The translations under genes were made by a program, and so were the position numbers. This document shows, in pieces, positions 1-11,224 of a stretch of 64,000 bases of DNA. The stretch is from Tulasnella sp. 424. Taxonomy: Eukaryota; Basidiomycota; Agaricomycetes; Cantharellales; Tulasnellaceae. How positions within the stretch are numbered: position 1 is the first letter of the stretch; each line of letters begins with the position of its first letter. Location: assembly GCA_019633425.1 (NCBI GenBank), contig WSUB01000092.1, forward strand, positions 1-64,000, written 5' to 3'. A model generated the notes under the pieces. The model was not told the origin of the DNA. It saw only the letters and a list, made by a program, of their open reading frames with translations, and ran no database searches.

Positions 1-1554
1 TGGGGGATGGCCCGGGGTCCCGCGCCCCGTCCCAGCCAGGCACCGCGGGACAGACCTGGCGGCTCTGGGCAACCGTAGTCCGTAGACATGTCCTAGATAC
101 CTCAACGCATCTGCAGCTGCTGTTTGGTTACTTGAAGACCTCGCGAGACACAGTGCTTCCTGCAACACCGAGGCAGCCGTTTCATAGTCATCCTGATTGT
201 AATGCATCTGCCCCAGTCGGTGTAACAGCTCGATAGATGGTACTCTGCCGTCGGAAGCCTGCCCCCCGGACGGGGGAATTGATGGCTGAAATAGAGAGCA
301 TGTTATGTCCCTTCACCATGAAATCACGACGGGACTCACGATCCATCGCAGCTCAGTACAGCAACGAGCAATATTCGGTCTGGCCTGCGGGTTGAATGCC
401 CAACAATCCTTCATGAGACTGCAAAGCGCAATGATCTGCGCCAGCTGTGCATCTTCGCGAGTCGCGGGAACCTCTCCTTGAATCACCATCAGCGTTATAG
501 CGCCCGCCGAGTTAACTTCATGAAACGGGACCTTGTCCGTCATGACCTGATGAGGAGTTGGTCCATGGAAATAGGCGATGACAACAATATTGAATATTTG
601 TATTACGGCTTACCTCCCAGGCGATCCAGCCGGCGGCCCAAATGTCGGTCGACAGAGCCGGGCGTCCCCCGTACACAACTTCAGGAGGCGCCCAGCGGAG
701 TGACCAGGCGGGCCCTGTCAGCGTTAACTGATTGCCAATAGCATTGACGTCTATTTGAAGGTGGGCTTGCTCCGTTGTCGGATTTTGCTGCACTTGCCGT
801 TCAAGTTCTTCATCTGTGGCGTCAACTTCAGACTCAATGATAGCACGTGCCGACCCAAAGTCGGTAATGATAGCGCGGTAGGACGAGCTGACGAGAATGT
901 TGAACTAGGAGGCATCAACGTGAGCTGTGAAGTTCCCATGGGGTGTGGATCGACCAACTCACCGACTTAAGGTCGCCATGGCAAATCGGTGGTTGGCGAG
1001 TATCTTCATACTCGACACCCTCAAATGTATCCTTGATCTGGAGTAAGAGCGCCATTGGCCTTTCCACACTCTTTCGCATCGACCGCTCTTACTTACAAGT
1101 GAAACACGTTCAGGAATTTCCCATCTTCCAGTGGCCAGGAATTCGCTGAAGTTTCCATTCGGCTCCCAGGACAAAACTATCCAAGCCTTTCCATCCTTGA
1201 GGTCTTCGACGAAGCCAACCAATCTGACGACGTTCTCGTGTGACAGCCCGGCCATTATCTCCACCTCATGAACGTATTCCTGATGGGATTTCGTAAGTGA
1301 CGTGCAATGAACCACACAGAATTGATCAATCTTACGTTTGAGAACTTCTTTTGGTTAATGCCTCGGTGAGATCGAAGTTTATTCACTGCCACGACTTGTT
1401 CCTCGCCCCCATTGTCCCGTCGAAACGTTGCCTGGACCACGTCTGCCTTTCCGCCACTTCCATGAGACCCCCCAGAGGTAAAGAGGATTTCACTAGGGTG
1501 AATTCGGTGACTCGCCAAGCCATCCAGTTTTTGCCGCTGTGACATCCTTGTCAA
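1..1554 (-). CDS. Protein kinase fused to TPR repeats, 3' end cut by window edge
   Basis: Joining minus-strand exons gives a kinase of the large basidiomycete group with the catalytic-loop motif ICHGDLKSFNILV, split by a short intron at about 914-955. In order I see a Gly-rich loop (GSHGSGG), helix C region, catalytic loop with HGD in place of HRD, an intact DFG (ITDFGSAR, near 860-880), then WAPPEVV and DIWAAGW of the C-lobe. After a further intron near 300-350 the frame runs into helix-turn-helix repeats (LLHRLGQMHYNQDDYETAA) that look like TPRs, so this is probably a kinase-TPR fusion. The position of the VAIK lysine reads VAVN (Asn codon at 1381-1383), with a lysine one residue later. This could weaken or alter ATP binding. 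The start at 1554 is the first Met before the kinase domain and may be internal. The last 60 bases at the window edge are very GC-rich and not clearly coding. Confidence 0.7.
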
Positions 1555-3129
1555 CGATTCTAAGCCAATCGCGCATGCGGAATCGGGCTCACCGCAGCCT
1601 CAGTTAGGGTAGGGAGGCATGGGTCCCGTCCGTTGTTTTCCTCAATCGTCGGGGTGTGAGCTCTTGATATCGGTGCCCTAACCCGAAGGGACCTGAATGG
1701 TGCGAGAAGCTTCGAGATAGATCCCTGCATTAGTGAACGGCGCCAAGAGCCCTTCGATTTGTTCGATGACGGTTAGAGAGACTAATTGCCGCAGGATAAA
1801 GAATTGAAGGTGGGTTGCGAGATGGTGGAATCGAGCCACCGTTTGGTCGCCATAGCTTTTCCCTCGACTGCTGCAAGGCACTCGAAGGCACGTGCACTGA
1901 ACATGCGATCGGAATGTTCGACGTTCGATCGACAGCTGCCCTGATGGCATTGCCCGTGCAAATATGGACAACTACAATTGCCCACTAGCATACCGTCACG
2001 CGTCTAATCGTCTAGTCTCACTTTCGACCTCGGGATGGTAAAACATGTGAGCCCGGAGCGCCGTGGAAGAGCTTGGATCTCGGATTCCACGGCTGAGCCG
2101 AGGTTCGGCCTCGCCTGGCTACCTCACCGCGCGTCAGTCGGCGACGTCACTTCAAACAGAGCGTACTTTGGCTGTATATCATACGAGCTTAACGGGGACC
2201 CTGTCCCCATCCGAAGTAAATCGTTTATGAGAATGTTCATTTCCATAAAGCACGCCATGTACCGTTGATACTCCAGCATACAAACAGTACACGTGTGTAG
2301 TCCACCTAGGGTACAGGGTCTACGGAAGAGTATAGATAGTGCAACATAGCTATGGTAAACTTACCCTTAGGCTGAACCTCTTTTGAGGGTACCAGCTGCC
2401 ATAGCACATGGTAGCGCTAATGACCCGTGCTAATTCCTCGCGAACGCAGGCTGCTTCATCTGCGTCGTCCACCAAGCCGACCTACGTAGCTATTAATGAT
2501 GTTGGATCTCTCTCGTATGCCGATGAACTAGGCCTATGAGGGTCATTTGAGTAGTTCAAAAAATATGGAGCCTCTACCATAGTTTGCCTCGCTCTCTGGT
2601 GGAAGTTATTCTCTAATACAAGAGTAAACCTTCTCCTGGACCTCTATTTCATTCTTCGTGTTTATATCACAGGGCTGTCTAATTTCCCTGAGATGGCAGA
2701 AAAGAGTACGCTTTCGCTGTGCTCCTGTTTTGAGCTGCTGTCCATTGCCCGACCTCGTCAAATCTCTTGACTTCCTACTGCCACGTTTACGTTGCGGAAG
2801 ATCGAGGTGACGCTCTGAGAAGACACGGTCCATTCGTACTAAGTGCCATGGGGAGGATGATACTGCAAGCGTTGCAATCAAAGCAGCATCTAAAGCGAAG
2901 GGAAAATGCCATCAGGTCTTGCCCGGTGTGAGGGCAAAATCGGGTTGCGATAAGTCTTAGGGCCTACATACTCGTTCAAAAGCACTGGCACCGACTCCAA
3001 GCTGCAAAGTTGTTCTTAACGACCATAACGAAAAGTAGCTAGCGGGAGGAGAGGTGATAGAACAGAGTTTCAAAGATAGTCTACAGCTTGACGGCGGAGA
3101 GAACGGATAAGGAACCTATCATTGGGAAG
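1555..3129. other. Intergenic stretch, no supported gene
   Basis: Only short unrelated open frames occur here in all six frames. I see no protein family, no repeat and no RNA gene. It probably includes the upstream region of the kinase-TPR gene. Confidence 0.4.
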
Positions 3130-3540
3130 GGATTATATATGGGATGTTGGGGTGGACGGATGCACGGCGTCAGGGTGTGGCTCCGGTGACACAGCCGCGA
3201 GCCGTTGAACGGCGTCCTCCTCGTACTTAGTGCTACCAATCTGAGCAGAGAAATCTTTTGCTCCTGCATAGTGTAACGCGGCCTTGCTTCCGGTGCAGGT
3301 ACCCAAGATCACGTTGCACCTTCGCTCGACCCAGGTCATTTCCGATACGGGCGTAGATTTCTTGCGCTCGGGGTACGAAATATTGTCTTTCCCAAAGTCT
3401 AGTGAAGGCATAAGTGACGGTCGAGGGACGCGAGCAAAACGAAGCTAGAGGAGAAAGCAGCCATACTTGTGAGGCCCAACCCAACAAAAAGGACTTGGTG
3501 TAAAGAATTTGGAAAGAGGAAAGAGAAAGCCTGCAAAAGA
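3130..3540 (-). pseudogene. TPR-repeat gene relic
   Basis: Two minus-strand frames read as consecutive TPR-like helices: one contains AQEIYARIGNDLGRAKVQRD followed by LGYLHRKQGR, and the next, in another frame, contains ALHYAGAKDFSAQIG and STKYEEDAVQRLA. Together they resemble the C-terminal TPR part of basidiomycete kinase-TPR or NTPase-TPR proteins. No domain precedes them and the frame changes within about 60 bases without a convincing intron, so I call a fragment. It lies upstream of, and on the same strand as, the kinase-TPR gene. It may be the leftover end of a second gene of that type. Confidence 0.5.
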
Positions 3541-4502
3541 CCATGAGGCACCCAGCAAGGGTGTGGACACCGCACGCGAAAAGAGGAAATCATTACGCTG
3601 AGTCGAAATATTACAAACACGAAAGACGAGCAGGGAGCGCGACAACGAGTTAGTGCAGACGGTATAAGGGAGAGAAAAACAGGAACGTCAGAACGGGATC
3701 GGAAGCGGAAACAATCGCTTTAGCACGTGCACGTGACAGCAAACAGAAAGCAGAAAGGGGACGAGTGTATTACTAATATAGCGTCGCATTCTGCGACTTC
3801 GCCCGCTACTTTAGTCCTCCATCGGTGCTACTGGATTGTAAATCCTAATCCCCTCTGTGGCTGCTTTATCATGCTCCAGCGACGAGACTTCGTCGTGCCT
3901 ACGCCAATCCCAATTCCGATAGTGCTCCAGAGCTGGTCACCATTCCAAATATCGTATGCGATTGTGTCATCCCTACCCCGACCTATGCTATGTTGGTCGC
4001 CTGTGTGCATGTTTTGACACGTTGTTCTCCTTCTATGATGTTCTCCGCCGTTCCCCACCGTTCTCTGCGTCTTTCCCCCCTGCGATGATATTCCATCTCC
4101 TGCTATTATATCGTGCCTCCTATCGTAATTTTATCTCGCCCTTGGTCTTCTTTCTAGATCTCTCGGGTTTTGATTTTGGTTTGCTTGTACTTGTATTGTT
4201 GCAGCCTTACACCTTGTAATATTCTACCATTTTGAGGAGGTATCACTGCTCAGCGTTTCGTAAACTTAACGAGTATGTAGCCTCCTTTTGAGAACGGCCA
4301 GAGAGGCGCCTACATCGTATCAAACTTTGGGATTCTCGCGCGAAGGTTTGTAATCACGTGCGATCAGTCAAAATCACGTGTGGTGTCGTTAAGGAGCTCC
4401 TCCCCCAAACCCCCTCCTTAAGAGACCCTCTACTAAAGTAGCGGGGATTAGTCAGAAACTACAAAGTAAATTCCGCTAACACGACATAACCTGTCAAAAC
4501 GG
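3541..4502. other. Intergenic stretch, no supported gene
   Basis: Short overlapping open frames on both strands around 3727-4219 have low-complexity, Pro/Ser-rich translations and no recognisable motif. A pyrimidine-rich plus strand from about 3800 to 4210 makes these frames look fortuitous. The 3' end of the endonuclease-kinase gene lies just downstream. Confidence 0.4.
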
Positions 4503-6504
4503 TTATGAGAACAATAGGCCGAGCATCGCAACATCGTGTTCCTTTCTCATAATGCCACAATTCACAACACCCTCAGGCCACTGGATACGTCCGTTCAATG
4601 CCGGAGGATACATGCCTTTACCATCTTCCCCGGCCCAATCAAAGTCGACGAGCATCGCACCTTGCTCGGTTCCAACACCTGGTGGATCGCGATCGCGATC
4701 GCACAGCATGACGTTGGGCCGCCGAAGATCTCCAAAAACCCAGTTCTTATCGTGTAACATGTCGACCGCTTTTTTGACGTCCTCGATAGCTCTCGGTGGA
4801 ATGGTGGTTGTATTGGAAGACTCTAGGTCTAGCCCAGCAATGTATTCCATGACCACCACATTCCAACCATTCTCTAATTTGCCACAGTGCAGGAGCTGGG
4901 GGGCAAGTCTCTCCTTCGCCAACAAAGTGTGGGCATCCTCGCAGTATCGTGGGGTGAATTTGACTTTGACAGGGGTCTCCTGCTCCTCGTTGGGCCCCTT
5001 AACCTTAGCGTTGAACATTGCCCGTCCGATCCGGTTGGACAGTAGGTTGCGACTGGTGTACGTAAGAGTGAATCCGTTATAGCTCCGGAAGAATGGCGAA
5101 AAACTGGTGGGCTGTTCCTTCTTTGCGGTTTTGAGTGATCTGTAGAAATTCGCCAAGTCGTTCAGAGAGTCTCTCAACGCCGCCATGACCTTTGCGATGT
5201 ATTCGGCTCGCCCGTAGGGATCAGGAAAGTTGGCGAGGCCAAGCATCTCGGTGAGAGGCTGGGCAATGTACTCCGTTGCAAGAACTCCGCCGTGGATTGT
5301 AATATGAGGGCCGGCCACCGAAAGTATGAAGGAGGGGCAGCAGCAAACATTCCGGACTCCTGATAACTGCGCCGTGCAACATTCAGCTACAAGGTTTCCA
5401 GAGGGTAAAGATAACGCACCGCATTCTCTGCCCAAAGCTTGCGAAATGCAAATGAGCCTTGAATATCAGGATCACTTCCAACTGTGCCGATTTCATTCTT
5501 CGCCTCCATCACCAGAAGTGGGATATCTCCGACCTGGTCTATGTGAAGCATGACTACGCCATCGGGTCTAATCTTGTCCCCCGCCGCAAGTCCTCCTATC
5601 AAGTGGCTCAGGAGATCACTAAGAAGTGGCTTCATTTGCTTCAGGCGATCGTCCTCGGATGGATAGACTCGGGAAGCTGCTTGGATCAAATCAAAGGCAG
5701 CGACTACGTCGTTGGGCTTGGGTTTGAACTGTGGATTCTGGATGTTGGCTTGGAATGCTGAGAAGACGGAATGATAGATAGAGACAGGTGGTCCTGTTTT
5801 GTCAAACGGACGGCCAATCTTCATCGGATAGGCGTCTTGCGCAGCCGAGAGAGCCGGAAGCTTGGCAGCGTCGGAAGGGACGGGGGCATTGGCACCATCT
5901 TGGATTGCTTTCCGGCGCTCTAGTCCGGAATCGGTTATAAATCAAACTGGTGCTGCGGCTAACGGAGATCGTACCTTTAATTAGCTCGTCAGTCTCTTCG
6001 TCGTTGCTTTGAACGGCAGACGGTTCGAGCGCAGAGCGGTAAAGCTCGAGAAGGTTCTTACGGGCCTCATTTACGAAGGATATGTATAGCGTGAGCTCCC
6101 CTAGAGGCTTTCTCTCAGTATGACAAAAAACTTTCAAGGCTGCGTGAGAACGTCACCTTCGCTTGGCAATTCCGTTGGCTCATTTACGGGTTTCTCGAGG
6201 GCCGTGATCCCTGCCTCAGAGTATATCCCTTGGTTGAGAAAGAGATTGACGACGAGTTCAAGCCAGAGCGCAGGCGAGCCTGACGCTCGCAGAGGTTCTA
6301 AGACGCGCTGAGGGCCTGCGCTCCCGTAACCATATCCTTAGGCTTGGTGATGCGGGTCCTCTTTGCATCTCGCTGTGACGAACCGCCTAAATCTCGCTGT
6401 GACGGGCCGCCTTGGGGTTCGCGGCTGCGTTTATTAGAGCCGGAGGAGCGAGTGTTCATGCTGAGGTTGTGGTTGTAGTTGTAATAATAATCCGAAATTC
6501 CCAC
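4503..6504 (-). CDS. Crinkler-type fusion: PD-(D/E)XK-like domain plus fungal protein kinase
   Basis: The first exon (from 6504, MGISDYYYNY) encodes a basic, Ser/Arg-rich leader (GSNKRSREPQGGPSQRD). A central exon (about 5440-5940) contains PDGVVMLHI followed by LLVMEAKNEIG, which fits the D-x(n)-E-x-K core of a PD-(D/E)XK nuclease fold. The last exon (4503 to about 5390) is a divergent kinase with WVFGDLRRPNVML as catalytic loop and LVDFDWAGEDGKG in place of DFG, ending with FS at a stop. This order (leader, REase-like core, kinase with DFDWAGE) is known from fungal Crinkler-RHS-related proteins, described in the literature as effector or conflict proteins derived from transposons. The intron before the kinase exon (about 5390-5420) needs confirming. 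Activity, nuclear action and secretion are inference only. The start codon lies only 128 bp from the divergent importin gene. Confidence 0.65.
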
Positions 6505-6632
6505 GAACCAAGGTTAACTTCGTTTTTGTCTTTGTTTTGCTCCTTGCTTTGTCCCTATCTTACGTCTCACGGCGACGATCGACTCGACATCCCACAACAT
6601 CCTCAGCTGCCAGCCACATCGACTCTGACACC
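6505..6632. promoter_or_regulatory. Short shared promoter between divergent genes
   Basis: The start codons of the Crinkler-type gene (minus, 6504) and the importin-13-type gene (plus, 6633) are separated by only 128 bp, so their promoters and 5' leaders must overlap. The plus strand is T/C-rich at 6520-6560. No clear TATA box is visible. Confidence 0.5.
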
Positions 6633-9600
6633 ATGGACCTCCCTTCAAATGCAATGGGCGATGAAGACGACCAGACCCAAAGACCAGATCTTCCATCGTT
6701 CATGGTCATATCACCTTCCGATGTGGAGCAAGCTGCCCTTGTGAATACAAATGCTTCTCTTTTGTTCCACCTCGCTGCTTTGGGCTCATCCTCAACTTCT
6801 TCTGCCTCTCTCGGCCACAAATGAACCAGATAGTTCAAAGAATGTACTCTCCTCAGACGGATCCGAACAGCTCGCAGAGCTTACAACGGGACTTGTTTGA
6901 GCTGCAAAGGAGACCAGAGGCTTGGGGGTTGGTGGTGCCCTTTGTCAACAGCCATGTGAGCGTCCCTGATAGCCTTCCTCTGACCGAGGCTGACCATAGC
7001 GTATTAATCGCGTCTTTAGGACCCGCAAGTTCAGTTCTTCGGAGCTCATACCGCTCAGGTCAAGATAGCTCGAGATTGGTGAGGCTTCAGTTTGCAATTC
7101 ACCGTTACCGGCCGCGGCAAAATTCGATTGACGGTGTCTCATGGAAGGGACCAATGGCCGACTCTGTACGCCCAAGCCCTGCGAGACATGCTGTTGAACC
7201 TCACCGCGCAAGCCGCGGCCAATGGAGTCAGCAGGGTCGTCATGCGCAAACTCTATGTCGCAGTACGTGTGCTTCGTTCCCAGTGGTTTTTTATCACCCC
7301 CGTTGCCTTGGCAAATTCTACGCTTCTTCTTCCTTGCTGACAATAAGTTCGTACAGCTCTCATCACTAGCCCTTCGATTATGCCCAGCGGAACCCTCATT
7401 GTGGCAAGACTGGATCAAAGACTCGTTAGTCGCGCTCATGGCCACCCCTGCCGTGGAAAGTGCTCCGGATTTTCTCCAAATCGCGGTAGAAGAAGTGAGA
7501 TCAGCCGATCTGCTTGCAGCTGCAAAGTAAGCAGGAGCCATTGCCCAAGGCAGCTTAGAAAAAGCTAATTCTGAGATTCACTCAGGGCGCGGATGCAAGC
7601 TAGCTTAAGACTAGCTTTACCTTTTGTGATGCAGCTCTTCATGGGGCATCTTCCTGTCCGTCCCGATGTCTCCGTTAGCGCCCGGCTAGCGTGGCTCAAG
7701 GCCGTCGAGGCTTGGGTCGCTTCGGCTCTACCTGGAGAGTACGTCTGGGATACTCGCTGGAGGACTCAGATATTGACGCTCTTCGCTTTTTTCCGCCAGC
7801 GAACTCACAACTCTCGTCTCTATCCTCATTGAATTACTTCGAAATCGTGATTCCTTCGTCGGCACGTGCGATGTCCTCGAAGAAATTATGTCTAAGTCAG
7901 CCCTATCAGGAGGTAAAGGAACCAAGGTGCTCACCGACCCGCTTTTGCAATGGGTTGCATCAGAAGGACACTTAATCCTTCAAGAGAGTCTCTCCAATGG
8001 CGGCCCGGACGAAACGTCTCATGCGTTTTGCAAGCTGCTTCTGGCGCTCGGAGATCACTCAACGGACTACTTGGTTTCGAAAATAGATCAACCTCTAGTC
8101 CAAACTCTCCTGAAGGTTCTATTGGGCTTTACCGGGTTCCCTGGATGGTACGGGGTTGATGAAGACGAAAGCGAGGTTCGTCCCTCGAGCTCCGATCCGA
8201 AGTTCTGTTGCGCTAACCCGAGGTTCAAAAAGATGACCTTGCAGTTCTGGTCAGCACTTCAAGACTCTATTATCGATTCAGAATTCGGCGATGAGGATTC
8301 TACTGCCAAGCAAGCTAGTATCAAGGCTCTCGATCTGGAGCTCGTCTTGACGTTAGTGCGCAAAGCTCGATGGCCTACGGTCGAGGAGGGAATCAGGACA
8401 TGGGCAAAAGGTCTGTTGGTCCCCATTATCCATGAGACGCCATCTGACGCCATCTTACCCCTATCTATTCGCTCCCCGCGGACAGATCAAAAGGAGAAAT
8501 TCCAGAAGTAAGCGATTGGGTCTCCACCTCGTCAATGTTGACGTCTCTGACCATCTCTCTCAGTTTCCGTCGCGACCTCGGTGACACCCTCATCAATACG
8601 TCAGCAAGTCCGCGAACCCGGCCAAAACACATTGCCTATAACTGACCAGAGGACTCCAACTACAGATATTATGTGTTGCGTGATGATTTCTTCAATCCCA
8701 TTCTTCCGACCGTCATTGAGCTGCTGGCGCCTGGCGGGGTTCCAGTAGGAGGATGGGAGGTAAGGTGTACGTGTCGCAACCATTAGAACTGGTCCTCACG
8801 TTCTCTTCTCTCAAGGGTGTCGAAGCTGCCATCTACTCAATAAAAACAATTCAAGAGGCCATTCCGGTAGGACCCAACCAGAACCTATCACGAGTTTTTG
8901 GTCCAGAAGTCCTTGGAAAGTTGCCCATGCAGGGCCACGAGCAAATACGACGGACTGCCCTCGACCTCGTTGGTCGGTCTCTTGACTAGGTCGAACTGAT
9001 ATAATGTTGCTGACCTTGCCTGGCTCTCCTAGGGTCTTATGCCACCTGGTTCCACGCTCAAGAGACACCGGACCTACTAATGAACGCCATGTCCTACGTC
9101 GTAGCTGCCTTCTCCGAACCTTTGCTTTCACTCCATGCAGCAAGAGCTCTACGGGACCTCTGCGAAAACAACCGGAAAGCACTTTCCAATCATATCGATT
9201 CGTTTTCGAATCTGTATGCAAACCTACCGTCTATTCCGGTGAGGGTTATGTCGCACTACGGTTCCATGACTGTTCGTGCCTAACGAAGCTCCGATACAGG
9301 ACACAGAGAAAGCCAAGGTGCTCCAAGCTATCTGCAGCGTGATACAAGCTTTACCTTTGAAAGATGCTATTGGACCTGTAGAGGTGAGTTTGTATTCGCC
9401 GCTGTTTGCACATCGACAAGCGGTAACCTTTGTTCCAGGGCGTTGTGGCTCCTCTAGTCGTTTCACTGGGAGAATCGCTCAATCGTGCTCCGCAGGTAAG
9501 ACAAAGAGTCTCGGCCATTCTTCAAATGCTGATACAGGGACCAAGACCCCCGAAGAAGCTCGAACGAGCACTGTGGCCCAGCTTCATGCTTTGAGCGGAT

Positions 9601-10985
9601 GTGCAAAGGGCCTCACAAACAACACGGACCCTCTTCTCGAATTCAGCACCGCCGACGAAGACCTGGAATCAGTCCGACTAATGGAACAGGCGCGAGAAGA
9701 TCCGAGGATGACGGAGCTACGAAACAAAATTATTCAAGTGCTAACCCTGGCTATGTCTATTTGGTCCGCGGATGCCGAGGTTGGAGATGTAAGCGTCCTA
9801 TCAACATGACCCGACTCGATATCGTTGTATTGAATTTATTCTTCTCAGGCTGTCAGCGATCTCATCAAGGCAATAACTTCTCTACCCTCGGACAACACGT
9901 TACTGTCATTACCGCCCGGTCCGGTACTCGAACTTGTATGCGCTGCGGCCCAACGGCAGACGACAGCTGTCTGGCTCAGCTTAGCGACTATGTTGACTAC
10001 TCAGCTGGACTCGGCCACCTCAAACGTGTCGCATCTACTGGGCAAGGCAGATAAGACGTCGAACCGGAATGCTGATCGGGCAGTGGTGGAACGGGGAACG
10101 GCCATGCTCGTGCAATACACCTTGACATTCCTATCGGCTCCATCAGCCATGGAGAATGTGAGTCTCACGACTATGAAAGGTTAAAACTTCTGCTAAAGGC
10201 ATCGCTCCCAGAATCCGGACGTCGTTCGAGCCTTCTTCACATTTCTCACAACCGTTTCAAATTCTTTCCCCTCGGCGATCGTAACCCTGCCCCCTCCACT
10301 GGCCAGTGCGCTTATGGAGTGCGCCATCAAAGGCTTAACCCTCCCCGAACGTTACTCGCTCGTCGATGCTGCCAAGTTCCTGGTAAGCAACGATTCTTCA
10401 GCACTCGACTTCCCCATACTGATAACCACCATAGAGTACATTCAGCCGAAGGGCGATAGGTAAATTATATCCTTCAACCTCTAGTATAATTTTCGTCTAA
10501 CCTCGGCAAACGATTAGCAAACCCCGACTACGTGGACGGTGCCAAAGTTCTACTGAAGCAACATGGGCCAGCCATGTCTCAAGCGTTGCTCAGCGGTATC
10601 GGTGGGGCTTCCCCTCGGTCCACAATACCCAACCTAGTCGAGCTATTGGCGATTCTTCTTGCCAAGATCCCTGAACATCGAACCTGGATGAAGGAGACCT
10701 TGTATTCGGTGAGCTCCTCATCGTAAAAGGGGTGTTTATCATGTTAACCTTTGCTGTCTTAGCCTGTTATGGAGAACCCTCGACTTACTCGGGAGGCCAA
10801 GGATAAGTTTTTGTTCGCTGCAACCTCGTCAGTGCATTTCTCTCTAAGGCAGGGTGGCGGCAACTGACGATCCAAGGGATAGGTCGCGGTCATCACGCCA
10901 AACGTCCGAAGCGGCCAACGAATTCTCCCTTGTTGCACGTGGATTAGATGGGTCTGGGTTCGGTTACGCATCTCTTCCTGCTTAA
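6633..10985 (+). CDS. Importin-13-type karyopherin (Kap122/Pdr6 family)
   Basis: Nuclear transport receptor of the importin-beta superfamily, expected to bind RanGTP and carry cargo through the nuclear pore. The N-terminal part after the first intron (6741-6829) reads QRDLFELQRRPEAWGLV, then VQFFGAHTAQVKIARDW, a strongly conserved importin-13 N-terminus. Exons read by eye include 6633-6740, 6830-6955, 7020-7078, 7148-7262, 7357-7526, 7586-7738 and 7800-8508. The frame continues through HEAT-like helices (PNLVELLAILLAKIPEHRTW) to a stop at 10983-10985 after ARGLDGSGFGYASLPA. Many small introns and full-length homology along the protein argue for an intact gene of roughly 1,000 residues. The ATG at 6633 is chosen because it opens a 36-codon first exon that joins in phase. 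Its 3' end faces that of aconitase, about 240 bp away. Confidence 0.85.
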
Positions 10986-11224
10986 GATGGCTGGGTAGCG
11001 GTTACCATATTGCACTCGATAATAATGCTAGAATCCGTTTTCGTGATATTGCCGTCGAACTAGAGCCTACACATAGAGAGAAAATACGACAGGAAGAAAA
11101 GAAAATAGTAAAAAGGACGGAAACGAGCATCATCCCCCATCGACACTGCAAGAGGAAAGATGGGCGGAGCGACAGCAGAGTTCGAGAGAGAAAGGAATTT
11201 TGAGAAAGCCAGGAGACTCTCTGT

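Noticed and set aside
1..60. Very GC-rich left edge as contamination or vector
   Set aside because: It can be read in frame from the TPR exon and is too short to judge. Edge effects cannot be excluded.
3727..4219. Open frames on both strands in a pyrimidine-rich stretch
   Set aside because: Low-complexity translations without motifs, splice logic or a sensible start.
4672..4710. Short palindrome-like GATCGCGATCGCGATCG as an origin or element end
   Set aside because: It lies inside the coding exon of the kinase domain and encodes the repeated Asp-Arg residues, so it is explained by coding sequence.
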